From HTCC5015 sp051747425 (GTDB lineage: Bacteria; Pseudomonadota; Gammaproteobacteria; HTCC5015), in NCBI GenBank assembly GCA_051747425.1, contig JBNJGD010000011.1:1-64000 (forward strand): DNA of 64,000 nt, given 5' to 3'. Position numbers and translations under genes: made by a program. Numbering within the stretch: the first letter of the stretch is position 1; every line of letters starts with the position of its first letter. Below the pieces are notes generated by a model. That model saw only the letters and a list, made by a program, of their open reading frames with translations. It was not told where the DNA came from and made no database searches. Below, piece by piece: positions 62,416 through 64,000 of this stretch.

Positions 62416-63688
62416 TCGACACCAACAACTTGTAGAGGCCAACCTGGGCCGCCGCTACGCCCGGGAAAAGCGCTTTCGCCTGTACGGTATTGTGGCCGTT
62501 CTTATTGGCTTTGCCTTTCTCGGCATTCTGTTTACCAGCATCGTCTCCAAGGGTTACAGCGCTTTTCAGCAAACATACATGCAGCTGGAGCTGGATTACG
62601 ATCGCGATCTTCTCGGGGTAGGTGCTTCACCCACCGAGGATGACTGGCGTTATGCCAATTACATCGGTGTCATCAACGAGGCCCTTCGGCAGCGATTTCC
62701 GGATGTCAGCTCTCGCGGCGACCGGCGCCAGTTAGGCCAGCTGGTGAGCAGTGGGGCCAAATACGATCTTCGCGAGCGGCTGGATGGCAATCCCGAGTTG
62801 TTGGGGCGCAGTGAAGCCCTGTGGGTGCTGGCCGACGACGATGTCGACAGCGTGCTCAAAGGGCATATCGATCGCAGCCTTCCCGAGTCAGAGCGTCGGG
62901 TGAAAGACCAAAAACTGGCCTGGATTGACGATCTGGTGGCCAGCGGCCAGCTGGAAAAACGCTTCAATACGGTCTTTTTTACCCACAGTGCCAGCTCCGA
63001 GCCCGAGCAGGCCGGGGTCTGGGGGGCGGTTGTGGGCTCTTTCCTGACACTGGTTGTGACACTGCTCTTGTCCTTCCCCATCGGCGTGGCCGCAGCGGTT
63101 TATCTGGAAGAGTTTGCGCCCCAAAACCGCTGGACCGATTTGATCGAGGTCAACATCAACAACCTGGCAGCTGTGCCCTCGATCGTCTTTGGTTTGCTGG
63201 GCCTGGCGGTCTTCCTCAATTTCATGGGCCTGCCGCGCTCGGCCCCCCTGGTGGGTGGCCTGGTGCTGACACTGATGACATTGCCGACCATCATTATCTC
63301 CTCACGAGCGGCCCTCAAATCCGTGCCCCCTTCGGTACGCGAGGCGGCCCTGGGTATGGGGGCCTCGCGAATGCAGGTGGTGTTCCACCATGTGCTGCCG
63401 CTGGCCCTGCCGGGCATGTTGACGGGGACAATTATTGGCATGGCCCAGGCCCTGGGAGAGACGGCGCCACTGTTGATGATCGGCATGGTGGCCTTTGTCG
63501 CCGAGGCGCCCTCGGGTGTGATGGATTCTGCCACCGTGTTGCCGGTGCAGATCTATCAGTGGGCCGACCTTCCCGAGCGTGGCTTTGTCGAACGCACTTC
63601 GGCGGCCATCATGGTGCTACTGGCATTTTTGATGACCATGAACGCCCTGGCCGTTTATCTGCGCAAGCGATTTGAGCGGCGTTGGTAA
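62408..63688 (+). CDS. pstA: Phosphate ABC transporter permease PstA
   Basis: PstA is the second half of the phosphate channel. The 426-residue product exceeds E. coli PstA (296). An extra periplasmic loop of about 180 residues after the first helix (YDRDLLGVGASPTEDDWRY to FFTHSASSEPE) fits the DUF3333 domain found in long PstA proteins. The core has the EAA loop PPSVREAALGMGASRMQV. It starts inside the end of pstC, eight bases of overlap. pstB follows after 35 bases. Confidence 0.93.
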   Translation: MTNRHQQLVEANLGRRYAREKRFRLYGIVAVLIGFAFLGILFTSIVSKGYSAFQQTYMQLELDYDRDLLGVGASPTEDDWRYANYIGVINEALRQRFPDVSSRGDRRQLGQLVSSGAKYDLRERLDGNPELLGRSEALWVLADDDVDSVLKGHIDRSLPESERRVKDQKLAWIDDLVASGQLEKRFNTVFFTHSASSEPEQAGVWGAVVGSFLTLVVTLLLSFPIGVAAAVYLEEFAPQNRWTDLIEVNINNLAAVPSIVFGLLGLAVFLNFMGLPRSAPLVGGLVLTLMTLPTIIISSRAALKSVPPSVREAALGMGASRMQVVFHHVLPLALPGMLTGTIIGMAQALGETAPLLMIGMVAFVAEAPSGVMDSATVLPVQIYQWADLPERGFVERTSAAIMVLLAFLMTMNALAVYLRKRFERRW

Positions 63689-63723
63689 GTCGGAACTGAA
63701 AGCGATAACCTTGAGAGATCAAT

Positions 63724-64000
63724 ATGACCAGTGCAAGTGATACGGCTGTTTTTGACCAGACACCATTTCCCGCAACAGAGGACAGTCCCGCTGTGACAGA
63801 CCGAGTAGCCGATGACCATGTGACGGTGGGGCAAACCGCCCTGGAAGAGGCCAAGATGTCGATGAAGGATGTGCATGTGCGCTACGCCGACGGTACGCAC
63901 GCCATTCAGGGCATCAGTCTGGACATCGCACCCAATGAAGTGATGGCGATGATTGGTCCCTCGGGTTGCGGCAAGTCCACTTTCCTGCGTTGCCTCAATC
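63724..64000 (+). CDS. pstB: Phosphate ABC transporter ATPase PstB (partial)
   Basis: The first 92 codons of the PstB ATPase are present, ending at the window edge. Walker A GPSGCGKST lies at residues 78-86, whereas in E. coli it is near 43, so there is an N-terminal extension of about 35 residues rich in acidic and polar residues (SDTAVFDQTPFPATEDSPA). AAGMSMKDVHVRYADGTHAI-like sequence (visible as AKMSMKDVHVRYADGTHA) begins the canonical domain. The ATG is preceded by TTGAGAGATCAAT. A second start at codon 44-46 (MSMKD) is possible. Confidence 0.93.
   Translation, partial: MTSASDTAVFDQTPFPATEDSPAVTDRVADDHVTVGQTALEEAKMSMKDVHVRYADGTHAIQGISLDIAPNEVMAMIGPSGCGKSTFLRCLN

Noticed and set aside
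59911..62442. An 843-codon open frame on the minus strand opposite pstS and pstC
   Set aside because: It is an antisense shadow of two confidently identified genes, with His/Gln/Gly-rich composition, and it spans the pstS-pstC terminator.

Overview
This window is a chromosomal segment of a gammaproteobacterium. The ribosomal gene order, the blocks miaB-ybeZ-ybeY-ybeX-lnt, leuS-lptE, proA-nadD-rsfS-rlmH and rng-yhdP-nit-tldD, and the phoBR-pst locus all follow gammaproteobacterial gene order. The fairly high GC, the long Pst permeases and the overall content suggest a marine lineage near Cellvibrionales (Halieaceae/Spongiibacteraceae-like). That placement is inference, because no rRNA gene is present. 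I see no tRNA, rRNA, CRISPR array, transposase, prophage or integrase gene. The longest gene-free gap is about 250 bases.

Layout. (1) 1-13.8 kb: the end of tuf, then rpsJ and the S10, spc and alpha ribosomal operons through rplQ, including secY and rpoA, closed by a bidirectional terminator. A structured leader lies between rpsJ and rplC, and a promoter with leader lies between rpmJ and rpsM. (2) 13.8-18.8 kb: uvrA (minus), divergent from a YajR-like MFS transporter, then ssb. (3) 18.8-27.1 kb: miaB, ybeZ, ybeY, ybeX, lnt (tRNA modification, rRNA maturation and lipoprotein N-acylation), then leuS and lptE. (4) 27.1-32.1 kb: genes between lptE and holA, which are neighbours in Pseudomonas: a metallo-beta-lactamase hydrolase, a small unknown protein, a six-helix GAF protein with a degenerate GGDEF domain, pyrD and a beta-hydroxyacid dehydrogenase. 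(5) 32.2-44.8 kb: holA, proA, nadD, rsfS, rlmH, then maf, rng, yhdP, a small secreted protein, a nitrilase-family amidase and tldD. (6) 44.8-48.4 kb: an accessory segment between tldD and darP/pmbA with two unknown lipoproteins and a 7TMR-DISM diguanylate cyclase. Inverted copies of a CACAGAG-repeat element flank the first lipoprotein gene. (7) 48.4-57.7 kb: darP and pmbA (divergent), a START-domain protein, and a minus-strand operon of an AGCS-type symporter, nadC and a two-gene RND efflux system. (8) 57.7-64 kb: phoB, phoR, pstS, pstC, pstA and the start of pstB, with three well-formed Pho boxes.

How the genes work together. The first third makes ribosomes and the transcription and secretion cores. 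The middle is housekeeping: tRNA charging and modification, ribosome maturation (YbeY, RsfS, RlmH, DarP, RNase G), envelope biogenesis (Lnt, LptE, YhdP) and NAD and pyrimidine synthesis (NadD, NadC, PyrD). TldD and PmbA form one protease, although 4 kb separates their genes here. The last part is a complete-looking phosphate-sensing and high-affinity uptake module, autoregulated through Pho boxes. The most novel material is in the two insertions into conserved blocks (27-32 kb and 44.8-48.4 kb), the rpsJ-rplC leader, and two genes (maf, darP) whose promoters sit so close to the start codon that leaderless transcripts are likely.
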